A stretch of 64,000 bases of DNA from contig DVFL01000019.1 in assembly GCA_018713255.1 (NCBI GenBank), positions 1 to 64,000 on the forward strand, read 5' to 3'. Source of the stretch: Candidatus Cottocaccamicrobium excrementipullorum. GTDB taxonomy: Bacteria; Bacillota; Clostridia; Lachnospirales; Lachnospiraceae. Shown piece by piece: positions 44,389 to 53,078 of the stretch; within the stretch, counting starts at the first letter, position 1, and every line of letters begins with the position of its first letter. The position numbers and the translations under genes are program-made. The notes below the pieces were generated by a model. That model was not told where the DNA came from. It ran no database searches and worked only from the letters and a program-made list of their open reading frames with translations.

Positions 44389-44526
44389 TCACAGCTGGGG
44401 ACATTGTGGACTGCTGGGCTTGATGGTGCCGTCCCGCAAATTTCTTGCCTTGCAGTCCACCAAATACGCCTCACAGCCTTGCTCAAAGGTCTTTCCGCCG
44501 TCCCCATTCATCTTGATTTTCTTCAT
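44389..44526 (-). pseudogene. Integrase N-terminal fragment (tyrosine recombinase)
   Basis: ATG at 44526 after GGAGGCGG. KTFEQGCEAYLVDCKARNLR followed by DGTIK is the start of the SAM-like core-binding domain of an integrase. After DGTIK, near 44418, it breaks into unrelated PSSPQCPQL and stops. On the other strand a possible short start MEKSDAPSVTAGDIVDCW (from 44364) is cut at the same junction. Confidence 0.65.
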
Positions 44527-44543
44527 CCCACCGCCTCCATAAA

Positions 44544-44598
44544 CGAAAAAAAGTTAGACACATCATGAGCAAATTGCTCAAAATGATGTGTCTAACTT
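44544..44598 (-). terminator. Nested long hairpin, operon terminator
   Basis: AAGTTAGACACATCAT (44551-44566) and its exact complement (44583-44598) form a 16-bp stem whose loop holds a second perfect palindrome, GAGCAA-A-TTGCTC. On the minus strand T7 follows. It lies 100 nt past the GGGtGRT gene stop and would end that operon; it also borders the integrase scar. Confidence 0.8.
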
Positions 44599-44697
44599 AA
44601 TTTGACGAAATCGGATGAGTATTTACGATAGATTACTCCCTAAAGAGCAACGTAACTCTTCCTTCCAATCCCTCAAAAACCTATAGAAAATAAGGAC

Positions 44698-45708
44698 TTA
44701 GAACTTCCCAGCCTTAGCAGCCTCCTCAATGGAAACAGCCACTGCTACAGTAGCTCCAACCATAGGATTGTTGCCCATTCCGATCAGGCCCATCATTTCT
44801 ACATGAGCGGGCACGGAAGAGGAACCAGCGAACTGTGCGTCAGAGTGCATACGTCCTAAGGTATCGGTCATACCGTAGGAAGCAGGACCTGCTGCCATGT
44901 TGTCAGGATGCAGGGTACGGCCGGTGCCGCCGCCGGAAGCTACAGAGAAGTACTTTTTGCCGGCTTCCAGTCTTTCTTTCTTATATGTACCTGCTACTGG
45001 ATGCTGGAAACGGGTAGGATTGGTGGAGTTTCCGGTGATGGAAACGTCTACGTTTTCCTTCCACATGATGGCAACACCTTCCGGAACGCTGTTAGCGCCG
45101 TAGCAGTTAACCTTTGCACGTAAGCCCTCGGAGTAAGGAATACGCTCAATCTCGGTTACAGTGTTGGTGTATGGATCATACTCGGTCTCAACGAAGGTGA
45201 AGCCGTTGATACGGGAAATGATCTTAGCTGCGTCCTTGCCTAAACCATTTAAGATAACACGCAGCGGTTTCTGACGAACCTTGTTTGCCTTCTCAGCGAT
45301 ACCGATTGCGCCCTCAGCAGCTGCAAAAGACTCATGGCCAGCCAGGAAGCAGAAGCAGTCAGTCTCTTCTTCCAGAAGCATCTTGCCCAGGTTTCCGTGT
45401 CCTAAACCTACTTTACGGGTATCAGCAACAGAACCGGGAATACAGAATGCCTGCAGGCCCTCGCCGATAGCAGCAGCTGCATCTGCAGCTCTGCGGCAGC
45501 CCTTCTTGATGGCGATAGCTGCGCCTACTGTATATGCCCAGCATGCGTTCTCAAAGCAGATAGGCTGAATTTTCTTTACCTGATCGTAAACGTCCAGGCC
45601 GGCATCCTTGGTGATCTTCTCAGCCTCTTCGATGGAAGCGATGCCATAGCTGTTTAATACGCTATTGATTTTATCAATACGTCTCTCATATGATTCGAAT
45701 AATGCCAT
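44698..45708 (-). CDS. GGGtGRT protein (conserved, function unknown)
   Basis: 336 residues. The name-giving motif is in FSVASGGGTGRTLHPDN near residue 260, followed by GMTDTLGRMHSDAQFAG and the C-terminal MGLIGMGNNPMVGATVAVAV. No signal peptide or full membrane helix; a Gly/Ala-rich region (ANCWAYTVGAAIAIKKG-like, and IAAAIGEGLQ-type) suggests a compact enzyme-like fold. AAGGAGG lies about 10 nt before the ATG. It follows the NifU-like gene by 18 nt, and the two are commonly found together in Clostridia as far as I recall. No reaction is known to me. Confidence 0.9.
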   Translation of the reverse strand: MALFESYERRIDKINSVLNSYGIASIEEAEKITKDAGLDVYDQVKKIQPICFENACWAYTVGAAIAIKKGCRRAADAAAAIGEGLQAFCIPGSVADTRKVGLGHGNLGKMLLEEETDCFCFLAGHESFAAAEGAIGIAEKANKVRQKPLRVILNGLGKDAAKIISRINGFTFVETEYDPYTNTVTEIERIPYSEGLRAKVNCYGANSVPEGVAIMWKENVDVSITGNSTNPTRFQHPVAGTYKKERLEAGKKYFSVASGGGTGRTLHPDNMAAGPASYGMTDTLGRMHSDAQFAGSSSVPAHVEMMGLIGMGNNPMVGATVAVAVSIEEAAKAGKF

Positions 45709-45726
45709 CTTAAGCGTCCTCCTTTA

Positions 45727-46419
45727 TCATTCTTTCCGTGGGTCAATAATCTTTACAGCATCGTCAACGCGGCCGTACTGTCCGCAGGACTTCTCATATG
45801 CGGTGTTGGGATCATCGCCCTTCTTAATGAAATCGGTCATCTTTCCAAGGTTTACGAACTTGTAGCCGATAATCTGATCGTCCTTATCCAGAGCGATACC
45901 GGTTACATAGCCCTCTGCCATTTCCAGATAACGAGGACCCTTCTTTAAGGTGCCGTACATGGTTCCTACCTGGCTTCTTAAGCCCTTGCCTAAGTCTTCC
46001 AGACCAGCGCCGATGGGCAGACCATCCTCAGAGAATGCACTCTGGGTACGTCCGTAAACGATCTGTAAGAACAGCTCTCTCATTGCAGTGTTGATTGCGT
46101 CACAGACAAGGTCGGTATTTAAAGCTTCCATAACGGTTAAACCAGGAAGAATTTCAGCTGCCATAGCTGCGGAGTGGGTCATGCCAGAACATCCAATGGT
46201 CTCTACCAGCGCCTCCTGAATAATGCCTTCCTTAACATTCAGGGTCAGCTTGCATGCGCCCTGCTGAGGAGCACACCAGCCTACGCCGTGAGTCAGGCCG
46301 GAAATGTCTTTTACTTCTTTTGCCTGAACCCATTTTGCTTCTTCTGGGATCGGAGCACAGCCATGATGGACGCCCTGTGCTACGGTACACATTTCTTCAA
46401 CTTCTTTTGAATAAATCAT
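45727..46419 (-). CDS. NifU/IscU-like Fe-S scaffold paired with GGGtGRT
   Basis: 230 residues, related to the N-terminal (IscU) scaffold domain of NifU. Candidate cluster-ligand Cys: GWCAPQQGAC and ETIGCSGMTHS, plus KSCGQYGR near the C-terminus. It is longer than IscU (about 130) and has an extra C-terminal segment (about 150-230) including GYKFVNLGKMTDFIKKGD. AAAGGAG lies 11 nt before the ATG. First gene of the two-gene operon with the GGGtGRT gene; no cysteine desulfurase is nearby. Confidence 0.9.
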   Translation of the reverse strand: MIYSKEVEEMCTVAQGVHHGCAPIPEEAKWVQAKEVKDISGLTHGVGWCAPQQGACKLTLNVKEGIIQEALVETIGCSGMTHSAAMAAEILPGLTVMEALNTDLVCDAINTAMRELFLQIVYGRTQSAFSEDGLPIGAGLEDLGKGLRSQVGTMYGTLKKGPRYLEMAEGYVTGIALDKDDQIIGYKFVNLGKMTDFIKKGDDPNTAYEKSCGQYGRVDDAVKIIDPRKE

Positions 46420-46507
46420 GTGTGAAAACTCCTTTCAAATATGTAGTTTTGCTTTTTCTTTTTGTATGGCAGTGATACGAAAGCCGCCTGTCCCGGGCAG
46501 TTTGTTA

Positions 46508-46533
46508 ATTCTATCACATCATACTTGATGATA
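46508..46533 (-). promoter_or_regulatory. Promoter with overlapping palindrome, NifU-like/GGGtGRT operon
   Basis: A -10 (TAGAAT, 46508-46513) lies next to the inverted repeat CATCA-AGTA-TGATG (46517-46530), nested in TATCA...TGATA, where the -35 would be. A bound regulator would cover the promoter. The rest of the 302-nt gap up to the MATE gene (46420-46721) shows no gene and no clear MATE terminator. Confidence 0.4.
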
Positions 46534-46721
46534 TTTTCTCATAAAATCAGACTTTCGTCTATACCTTTTTTTAATAAATCGTTAAATAAAATACAGGGCT
46601 GATGCCATGAATCTGCCGATTCTGTCCAGCTGGATTGAGGCGTCCCCTGCCTGATGTTCCCCCTCTCGGCTGATGTTTCGCCAAACAGCTGTCCCTGGAC
46701 CGCCTGCCGCAAAAAACAGCT

Positions 46722-48086
46722 TTATTTCTCTTCAGTTTCCGTTCCTTGTCTCTTAAGCCGTCCCAGCACCACCTGATAAAAGCCAAAGAACACAATCCCC
46801 TTAGCCACTGAAGAGATGGTAAAGGCCCACCAGATTCCATTTAATCCCAAAACCTTCCCCAGCACTATGGCCAAAGGGATTCTGGCAGAAGTAAATAAAA
46901 TACTGATCACCGAAGAAGAGAAGGTCTTGCCCAGTCCAGAAAGAGCTCCTACGGTCATCAGTTCAACGCACATGAACATCTGTCCATATCCTAAAATCCG
47001 CAGGTAATCCGCCCCCAGCGGAATCACCTCCGGCTCCTGGATAAATAAGCCAAACACCGGCACCCGGCCAAACACCAGCACCGCAGTGGTAAACAATCCC
47101 CACAGACAGACAATCCCCGCCGCCGTTAAATAGCCCTTCTTCACCCGGTCTGACCGGCGCCCTCCGTAATTCTGGGCCACAAAAGCATTAATGGCAGAGC
47201 CGAAACCGTCGGCAGTAGTCCAGGAAATGGACTCAATCTGGCTGCCCACCCGCTGAACAGCCACCGCGTCATCTCCCCATGCCGCCACAAAGCGAGTTAA
47301 TACCATGGAGATCATGGAGTAGATCATGCTTTGAATTCCAGACGGCAGGCCAACCTTAATCATCACTTTGAAAAATTTCCCAGGAACCAGACGAATCAGA
47401 CGCAGATGGGGAAACAGCACTTTATCCTTGCCCGCTGCTGCCACCAGCACCGCCGTCACCATTATCTGGGCTGTCACTGTGGCAATGGCCGCCCCTGCCA
47501 CCTCCATTCTCGGAAAGGGTCCCCATCCGAAAATCAAAACTGGATCCAGCACCACATTGGCGCCCATGCCGATCAAATTGGCCAAGAAAGGGGTTTTGCT
47601 GTCTCCTGCAGCCGTATAAAGTCCTGTTAAGGTCTGGTTTAAGAAAGAGAACAAGATCAAACCGCAGGCAATCCGAAGATAGACCACTGCATCCGCCACA
47701 ATTTTGTCTTCATTCAAGGCAAAGAAACGAATCAAAGGTTCTGCAAAAAGATTCGTCACTGCCGCAAACATCAAGGCAAAGAAAATGGTAAGCTGTATGG
47801 CGCCTCCGGCATAAAGCCCAGCCTCCTCCCTTTTGCCTTCTCCAATGGACTGAGCTGCTTTCACCTGACCGCCCATCCGAGCGATGGTGACCAGCCCTGA
47901 AGACAGCCAGGTATACATTCCTGCCGCTCCCACCGAAGTTACCGCCGCGCTTCCCAGGCGGCCTACCCAGGCCATATCCGTCAGACTGTAAGCCGTCTGC
48001 ACCAGAGCCGTGGCCATAATGGGCACAGCTAAAGCCGTCAGAGAAGGAAGAATCCTTCCATGAAGCAAATCAATATTTTTTTCCAT
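46722..48086 (-). CDS. MATE-family multidrug efflux transporter
   Basis: 454 residues with twelve hydrophobic segments in two MatE halves. The start GRILPSLTALAVPIMATALV, then MAWVGRLGSAAVTSVGAAG, is typical of the NorM/DinF-like superfamily. It likely exports cationic drugs or metabolites by ion antiport. AAGGAAGGACA precedes the ATG. The aspS terminator ends only about 30 nt upstream, so expression must come from readthrough or an unseen promoter. Confidence 0.93.
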   Translation of the reverse strand: MEKNIDLLHGRILPSLTALAVPIMATALVQTAYSLTDMAWVGRLGSAAVTSVGAAGMYTWLSSGLVTIARMGGQVKAAQSIGEGKREEAGLYAGGAIQLTIFFALMFAAVTNLFAEPLIRFFALNEDKIVADAVVYLRIACGLILFSFLNQTLTGLYTAAGDSKTPFLANLIGMGANVVLDPVLIFGWGPFPRMEVAGAAIATVTAQIMVTAVLVAAAGKDKVLFPHLRLIRLVPGKFFKVMIKVGLPSGIQSMIYSMISMVLTRFVAAWGDDAVAVQRVGSQIESISWTTADGFGSAINAFVAQNYGGRRSDRVKKGYLTAAGIVCLWGLFTTAVLVFGRVPVFGLFIQEPEVIPLGADYLRILGYGQMFMCVELMTVGALSGLGKTFSSSVISILFTSARIPLAIVLGKVLGLNGIWWAFTISSVAKGIVFFGFYQVVLGRLKRQGTETEEK

Positions 48087-48115
48087 TGTCCTTCCTTATC
48101 CTTTTCCACAGGGAT

Positions 48116-48150
48116 AAAAATGCCGGAAGAGTTTCCTCCCCGGCATTTTT
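48116..48150. terminator. Terminator after aspS
   Basis: AAAAATGCCGG pairs with CCGGCATTTTT (11 bp, 13-nt loop), with T5 on both strands. It is 11 nt past the aspS stop at 48161. Confidence 0.85.
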
Positions 48151-48160
48151 CATCCCTTCA

Positions 48161-49972
48161 TTACGAATCACTTTCGCTTTCTTTTGCTTCTGGCTTTACA
48201 ATGGCAATTCCTAATTCCTCCAGCTGCTTCTCATCTACCACAGAAGGAGCTTCCGTCATCAGGCAGGAAGCATCTTTTACCTTGGGGAAGGCAATGACAT
48301 CACGAATACTGTCGGCGCCCACCATCCACATCACCACGCGGTCAAGGCCGTAGGCCAATCCAGCGTGAGGAGGAACCCCGTATTTGAAAGCCTCTAACAG
48401 GAAGCCAAACTGCTCATTCGCCCGCTCCGGCGTAAAGCCCAGCACTTCAAACATCTTAGACTGGATATCCGCCTGGTGAATTCTCACGGAACCGCCGCCC
48501 AGTTCTGTTCCGTTTAATACAATATCATAAGCCTTGGCCCGAACTGCGCCGGGATCGGTATCAATTAAAGGCAGATCTTCTTCCATCGGCATGGTAAAGG
48601 GATGATGCATGGCCACAAAGCGATTCTCTTCCTCAGAGTACTCCAACAGAGGGAACTCTGTTACCCAGACAAACTTCCAGGTATTCTCGGGAATCAGATT
48701 AAGCTGCTTTGCCAATTCCAGACGCAGCGCGCCAAGAACATTCCAGACAATCGGATTTTTGTCTGCCGCAAATAACAGCAGATCGCCCGGTTTTCCGCCC
48801 ATAGCTTCTACCAGACGGGTTAACTGCTCCTCCGTCATAAACTTAGCAAAGGAAGACTTATAGGTTCCATCCTCATGAATGGCCAGATAGGCCAGTCCCT
48901 TTGCCCCATATCCCTTGGCAAATTCCACTAAAGCATCGATCTTCTTTCTGGGCATTCCAGCCTGTCCTTCTGCCCGCAGACCACGAACAGAACCGCCGTT
49001 CTCCAGAGCGCTCTTAAAGACTACAAACTCACAGTCCTTCACGGCCTCAGACACATCCTGAAGTTCCATGCCAAACCGCATATCCGGCTTATCTGAACCG
49101 AACCGGTTCATGGCTTCCTTCCAGGTAATCCGTGGAATAGGCAGCTCAATTTCCACATTGCAGATCTCTTTAAAGATCTTTTTCAACATACGCTCATTCA
49201 CATCCATCACGTCTTCCACATCCACAAAGGACATTTCCATATCGATCTGGGTGAATTCAGGCTGACGGTCTGCACGCAGATCCTCATCCCGGTAGCATCT
49301 GGCCAGCTGGAAATACCGATCGTAGCCAGAACACATTAACAGCTGTTTAAACAGCTGAGGAGACTGGGGCAATGCGTAGAAGCTTCCAGGATGTACCCGG
49401 CTGGGAACCAGGTAATCTCTTGCTCCTTCTGGCGTGCTCTTGATTAAAGTAGGCGTCTCGATCTCCAGAAAACCTTCTTCTGCCAAAAACTGACGAACCA
49501 AAATCGCCACCTTGCTTCTGGTAATAATGTTTTTCTGCAGATCCGGCCGTCTTAAATCCAGATAACGATACTTTAACCGCAGCTCTTCTTTGGTTTTAGA
49601 ATTGGCCTCAATGGGGAATGGCGGCGTCTCAGACTCTGCCAGAATCCGCAGAGACTCTGCCCGCACCTCAATGTTTCCCGTCTTTAAATTGGCGTTTGCT
49701 GCGCCGGAACGAGCCTCAACCCTTCCTTCCACAGCAATCACAAACTCGCTTCTTAATTTTTCTGCCTTGGCGAAAGCCTCCTCGCCGCAGTCGCTTTCTT
49801 CAAAAATAATCTGCAGAATGCCGGAACGATCCCGAAGATCAACAAAGATAATTCCGCCCTTGTTCCTGCTTTTCTGCACCCATCCCATTACTGTAACCTT
49901 CTGACCGATATTGGCTTCAGAAACTTCTGTACAGCGATGAGAACGCTTAAGTCCTGCCATAGATTCTGCCAT
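48161..49972 (-). CDS. aspS: Aspartyl-tRNA synthetase
   Basis: 603 residues, bacterial-type class II synthetase charging tRNA-Asp (or tRNA-Asp/Asn). The OB-fold anticodon domain includes VMGWVQKSRNKGGIIFVDLRD. Motif 2 is in FQLARCYRDEDLRADRQPEFTQ and motif 3 is GLAYGLDRVVMWMVG. The GAD insertion domain lies between about 280 and 420. GGAGA lies 7 nt before the ATG at 49972. It follows hisS by about 120 nt in the same operon, as in many Firmicutes. Confidence 0.98.
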   Translation of the reverse strand: MAESMAGLKRSHRCTEVSEANIGQKVTVMGWVQKSRNKGGIIFVDLRDRSGILQIIFEESDCGEEAFAKAEKLRSEFVIAVEGRVEARSGAANANLKTGNIEVRAESLRILAESETPPFPIEANSKTKEELRLKYRYLDLRRPDLQKNIITRSKVAILVRQFLAEEGFLEIETPTLIKSTPEGARDYLVPSRVHPGSFYALPQSPQLFKQLLMCSGYDRYFQLARCYRDEDLRADRQPEFTQIDMEMSFVDVEDVMDVNERMLKKIFKEICNVEIELPIPRITWKEAMNRFGSDKPDMRFGMELQDVSEAVKDCEFVVFKSALENGGSVRGLRAEGQAGMPRKKIDALVEFAKGYGAKGLAYLAIHEDGTYKSSFAKFMTEEQLTRLVEAMGGKPGDLLLFAADKNPIVWNVLGALRLELAKQLNLIPENTWKFVWVTEFPLLEYSEEENRFVAMHHPFTMPMEEDLPLIDTDPGAVRAKAYDIVLNGTELGGGSVRIHQADIQSKMFEVLGFTPERANEQFGFLLEAFKYGVPPHAGLAYGLDRVVMWMVGADSIRDVIAFPKVKDASCLMTEAPSVVDEKQLEELGIAIVKPEAKESESDS

Positions 49973-50092
49973 TGTTCATTCTCCTTCTCGTCTTCTGGCT
50001 CTCACCAGAAAGCTCTTATTTTTCTCTAAAAATGCGCCGCCAAACTTTTTTGGATTGACTGAAGCTCCGCCCGCCGGCGCATAATGGTTTGC

Positions 50093-51358
50093 TTATTTCT
50101 TTAAAGCGTCTTTATAAAATTCCTGGAATTGCCTGTAGCCTTCCTTCTGGAGCTGCTCCTTCTGGAATTTCTTGTTTTTATTCATCTGGGCCACCAGCAC
50201 CTGTACTCCTGCCTTTCTCTCTTCGGAAGCCTGGCGGATGATCTGGCCCAGCTGCTTTCGGTCAATGCCCTTTTCAAAAAGATAAGCCTTCTTTTCTTCC
50301 TGATGAGGAACAGTAAATCCATTGTCCAGCAGAATGGTTACAATCCGCTCAAACCCAATGGAAAAACCGCAAGCCGGAGTCTCCATCCCCGTGAACTTTC
50401 CAATCATCTTATCATAACGGCCGCCGCCGGCTACCGAACCGCCGAAGCCTTCCATGGACACTTCGAAAATTGTTCCTGTGTAATAGGACATGCCGCGGAC
50501 TAATGTGGGATCAAAGCTTAAGGCAAATTTAGTCTCTGATGCTTCCAGCACCGTATCCATAATTCCCGCCAGGTTCTCACAGGCATCCTTTGCCTCTCCC
50601 TGACCTAAAAGCTCTCCCATCTGGCGCACGCCCTCCGCGCCTTCAGCTGCCTGAGCAAAAAGCCCCATGTACCGTTCTACCTTATCCTGATCGTATCCAG
50701 CCTGAATCAGCTCCTCTTTCACGCCGTCCATGCCAATCTTATCCATCTTGTCCAGAATAATAAACACCTGGTCATAAGAATCCTCCGGGAATCCGCAGTA
50801 CGCTGCCATTCCGCGAAGAATCCGACGGTCGTTAATCCGCACTGTAAAAGAGTTGTCCGGGCAGATCTTTCCCAGAGCCGCTGTTGTGGCTAAGATCAGC
50901 TCGATCTCTGCCAGGCTGGTGGGATCTCCCAGAATATCAATATCACACTGCACAAACTGGCGGAAACGTCCCTTCTGAGGCCGGTCTGCTCTCCACACGC
51001 TGCCCATCTGCAGTGCCTTGAACGGAGAAGGAAGACTGGCAGAATTATTGGCGTAATAACGGGAAAGAGGAAGTGTCAAATCATAACGCAGTCCTCCGTC
51101 CACCACATCCGCCTCACAGGTGGCAGCCGCCACATCAAGCTTTTCTCCCCGCTTTAAAATCTTAAAGATCAGCTTCTCATTATCTCCTCCCTGCTTGCTG
51201 GTGAGGTTTTCAATATGCTCTACCGCAGGAGTTTCAATCTGAGAAAACCCGAATTTCCGGTAAGTATCCTTGATCTGATTCATTACATATTCCCGAATCT
51301 GCATCTCTGCAGGCAGAATATCCTTCATGCCGGTAACCGGCTTCTTCTTTAATGCCAT
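50093..51358 (-). CDS. hisS: Histidyl-tRNA synthetase
   Basis: 421 residues, class II synthetase. Motif 1 region IETPAVEHIENL, motif 2 FRQFVQCDIDILGD, and the His-specific motifs LVRGMSYYTGTIFEV and GGRYDKMIG. The C-terminal anticodon-binding domain (about 325-421) is shorter and basic. The ATG at 51358 follows GGAGA at 8 nt; the codon at 51373 is TTG within that site's shadow and is rejected. No T-box fits in the 44-nt gap to hemZ. Confidence 0.97.
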   Translation of the reverse strand: MALKKKPVTGMKDILPAEMQIREYVMNQIKDTYRKFGFSQIETPAVEHIENLTSKQGGDNEKLIFKILKRGEKLDVAAATCEADVVDGGLRYDLTLPLSRYYANNSASLPSPFKALQMGSVWRADRPQKGRFRQFVQCDIDILGDPTSLAEIELILATTAALGKICPDNSFTVRINDRRILRGMAAYCGFPEDSYDQVFIILDKMDKIGMDGVKEELIQAGYDQDKVERYMGLFAQAAEGAEGVRQMGELLGQGEAKDACENLAGIMDTVLEASETKFALSFDPTLVRGMSYYTGTIFEVSMEGFGGSVAGGGRYDKMIGKFTGMETPACGFSIGFERIVTILLDNGFTVPHQEEKKAYLFEKGIDRKQLGQIIRQASEERKAGVQVLVAQMNKNKKFQKEQLQKEGYRQFQEFYKDALKK

Positions 51359-51416
51359 AACTGATTTCTCCAACTTATATTTTTACACTCTCATATTCAA
51401 ACATCTCTAGTTTACC

Positions 51417-53036
51417 CTACTTTAATGAATTTGCAAGGGTTTTCTGCCTCTGCTCTTCCATTTTCTGCAGAAACTGCCGTTTTTTCTCCAGAACCTCCGG
51501 GAATCTGGGAAGATATTCCTGAATGTTTTTGATATTTTCCTGCCGTTCCACCCGATTTTCCGCCGGAAATACTACCTTAGTAGTGGTGCCGGCGCCGCAG
51601 CCGATAACCGTATGCTTCTCTTCCATCATTAGAATATTATACAGGCAGGCCTTATCTCCCTTGGCGTATCCCACATTTTCCAGATTTCCCGCCATGTTTT
51701 TCTGCCGGTACAGATAATACGGCTTCATGGAAAGATCTCTGGCCGACTGTGCCGCCATTTCCACCAGCTCATCCATGGCCTCTCCAGAAGCCATAGGGTA
51801 CCCGGCGTACCGGTCTTTTTCCAGATTAAGTCTTGCCGCCCGCTTAAGAGCCAGACAGTGCACCGTCAGGCTGTCCGGGTTCATTCCTCCAATGATAGAA
51901 AGCGTTCGGGAAACTTCATCCTTAAGCTCTCCCGGCAGGCCAAGGATCATATCCATATTAATGTTGTCAAATCCCATTTCCCTGGCCATAGAAAATACTT
52001 CCTCCACCTGACCGGTGGTGTGGCGTCTTCCAATAAGATCCAGAGTTTTCTGGTTCATCGTCTGTGGATTAATGGAAATTCTTCCCACTCCATGATCTTT
52101 AAGAATCTGAAGCTTTTCTCTAGTAATGCTGTCAGGCCGTCCTGCTTCCACCGTAAATTCCCGCAGATTATCCAACGAAAAAACGTTCTGAATAGTTTCC
52201 ATCAGCTGGAAAAGCTCCTTCTCCGGCAGGGAAGTCGGGGTTCCTCCTCCTACATAAATCGTCTGCAGCTGCTTATCCCCTTCGTACTCTCTGACCAAAG
52301 CCAGCTCCTGGGCCAGGCAGTCCAAATATTCTCCCAGCCGGTCCTTCCACTTGCCAATGGGATAAGAGGTGAAGGAGCAGTACAAACAGGTTGTGGGACA
52401 GAACGGAATTCCCACATACAGACTGTATCCCTTTTTGTAATCCAAACTGGATAAAAGTCTTCTCTCTTCCTTGGCAATCTCGAGACTGAGCCGGCGCTTT
52501 TTTTCTCCCGTAAGATAATTTGCTTCCATAAAATCAAGAATCTTTTCCTCCGGCCATCCCTCCTGAAGCTTGGCTTCCGGAATCTTAACCGGGCGGATTC
52601 CCGTTAAGGCTCCCCAGGGAAGCTCCTTCCCCGTATCCAGCATCAGCAGAAAATACAGCCTCCGCTTAATCCGATTCTTCGTCTCTCCCCGGTTTTCTCT
52701 CTCCACCGGAAAAGGAAGATTTTTCTCTCCTTCCTCCAATCCTTTCAGCATAACAGGAGACAAAGCTTTCTTCTTCCACAGGCTTTCCCCTTCAGTTTTC
52801 CCAGAATCTTCTCCCGCTTTTCCAATTCTCAGAAGATTCAGCCTGTACTGAACCTTATCTTTTTCATAAATAAATTCTCCGGTTACCATTCTGTCCAGAC
52901 CGCCTTCGCCTGCCGCCTCCCGGCTTGCCATCTCCAGATCACCGTAAACAAAACGACTTCCCGGATAAAAGGCCATCAGCAGCTCTCGGATGTCCTGTTC
53001 AAATGCGTTTTCTTCCAAATGCAGACCAATGATCAT
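51417..53036 (-). CDS. hemZ: Oxygen-independent coproporphyrinogen III oxidase-like HemZ
   Basis: 539 residues. The radical-SAM cluster motif CxxxCxxC is in PFCPTTCLYCSF near residue 215, followed by YVGGGTPTSLPEKE and GRISINPQTMN. A long N-terminal extension (about 1-190) without radical-SAM features distinguishes HemZ from HemN. It may act in anaerobic porphyrin synthesis. The chain between hisS and the MBL gene is close (about 40-60 nt gaps), suggesting co-transcription. Confidence 0.93.
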   Translation of the reverse strand: MIIGLHLEENAFEQDIRELLMAFYPGSRFVYGDLEMASREAAGEGGLDRMVTGEFIYEKDKVQYRLNLLRIGKAGEDSGKTEGESLWKKKALSPVMLKGLEEGEKNLPFPVERENRGETKNRIKRRLYFLLMLDTGKELPWGALTGIRPVKIPEAKLQEGWPEEKILDFMEANYLTGEKKRRLSLEIAKEERRLLSSLDYKKGYSLYVGIPFCPTTCLYCSFTSYPIGKWKDRLGEYLDCLAQELALVREYEGDKQLQTIYVGGGTPTSLPEKELFQLMETIQNVFSLDNLREFTVEAGRPDSITREKLQILKDHGVGRISINPQTMNQKTLDLIGRRHTTGQVEEVFSMAREMGFDNINMDMILGLPGELKDEVSRTLSIIGGMNPDSLTVHCLALKRAARLNLEKDRYAGYPMASGEAMDELVEMAAQSARDLSMKPYYLYRQKNMAGNLENVGYAKGDKACLYNILMMEEKHTVIGCGAGTTTKVVFPAENRVERQENIKNIQEYLPRFPEVLEKKRQFLQKMEEQRQKTLANSLK

Positions 53037-53078
53037 GCCCTGTCGTCTCCTCTTCTTTCTCTGGTTTTCTCCCTTTCA

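Noticed and set aside
46571-46840. Minus-strand open frame at the end of the MATE gene (89 residues)
   Set aside because: It overlaps MATE in another frame, has no ribosome site and reads as Arg/Gly-rich low-quality sequence.
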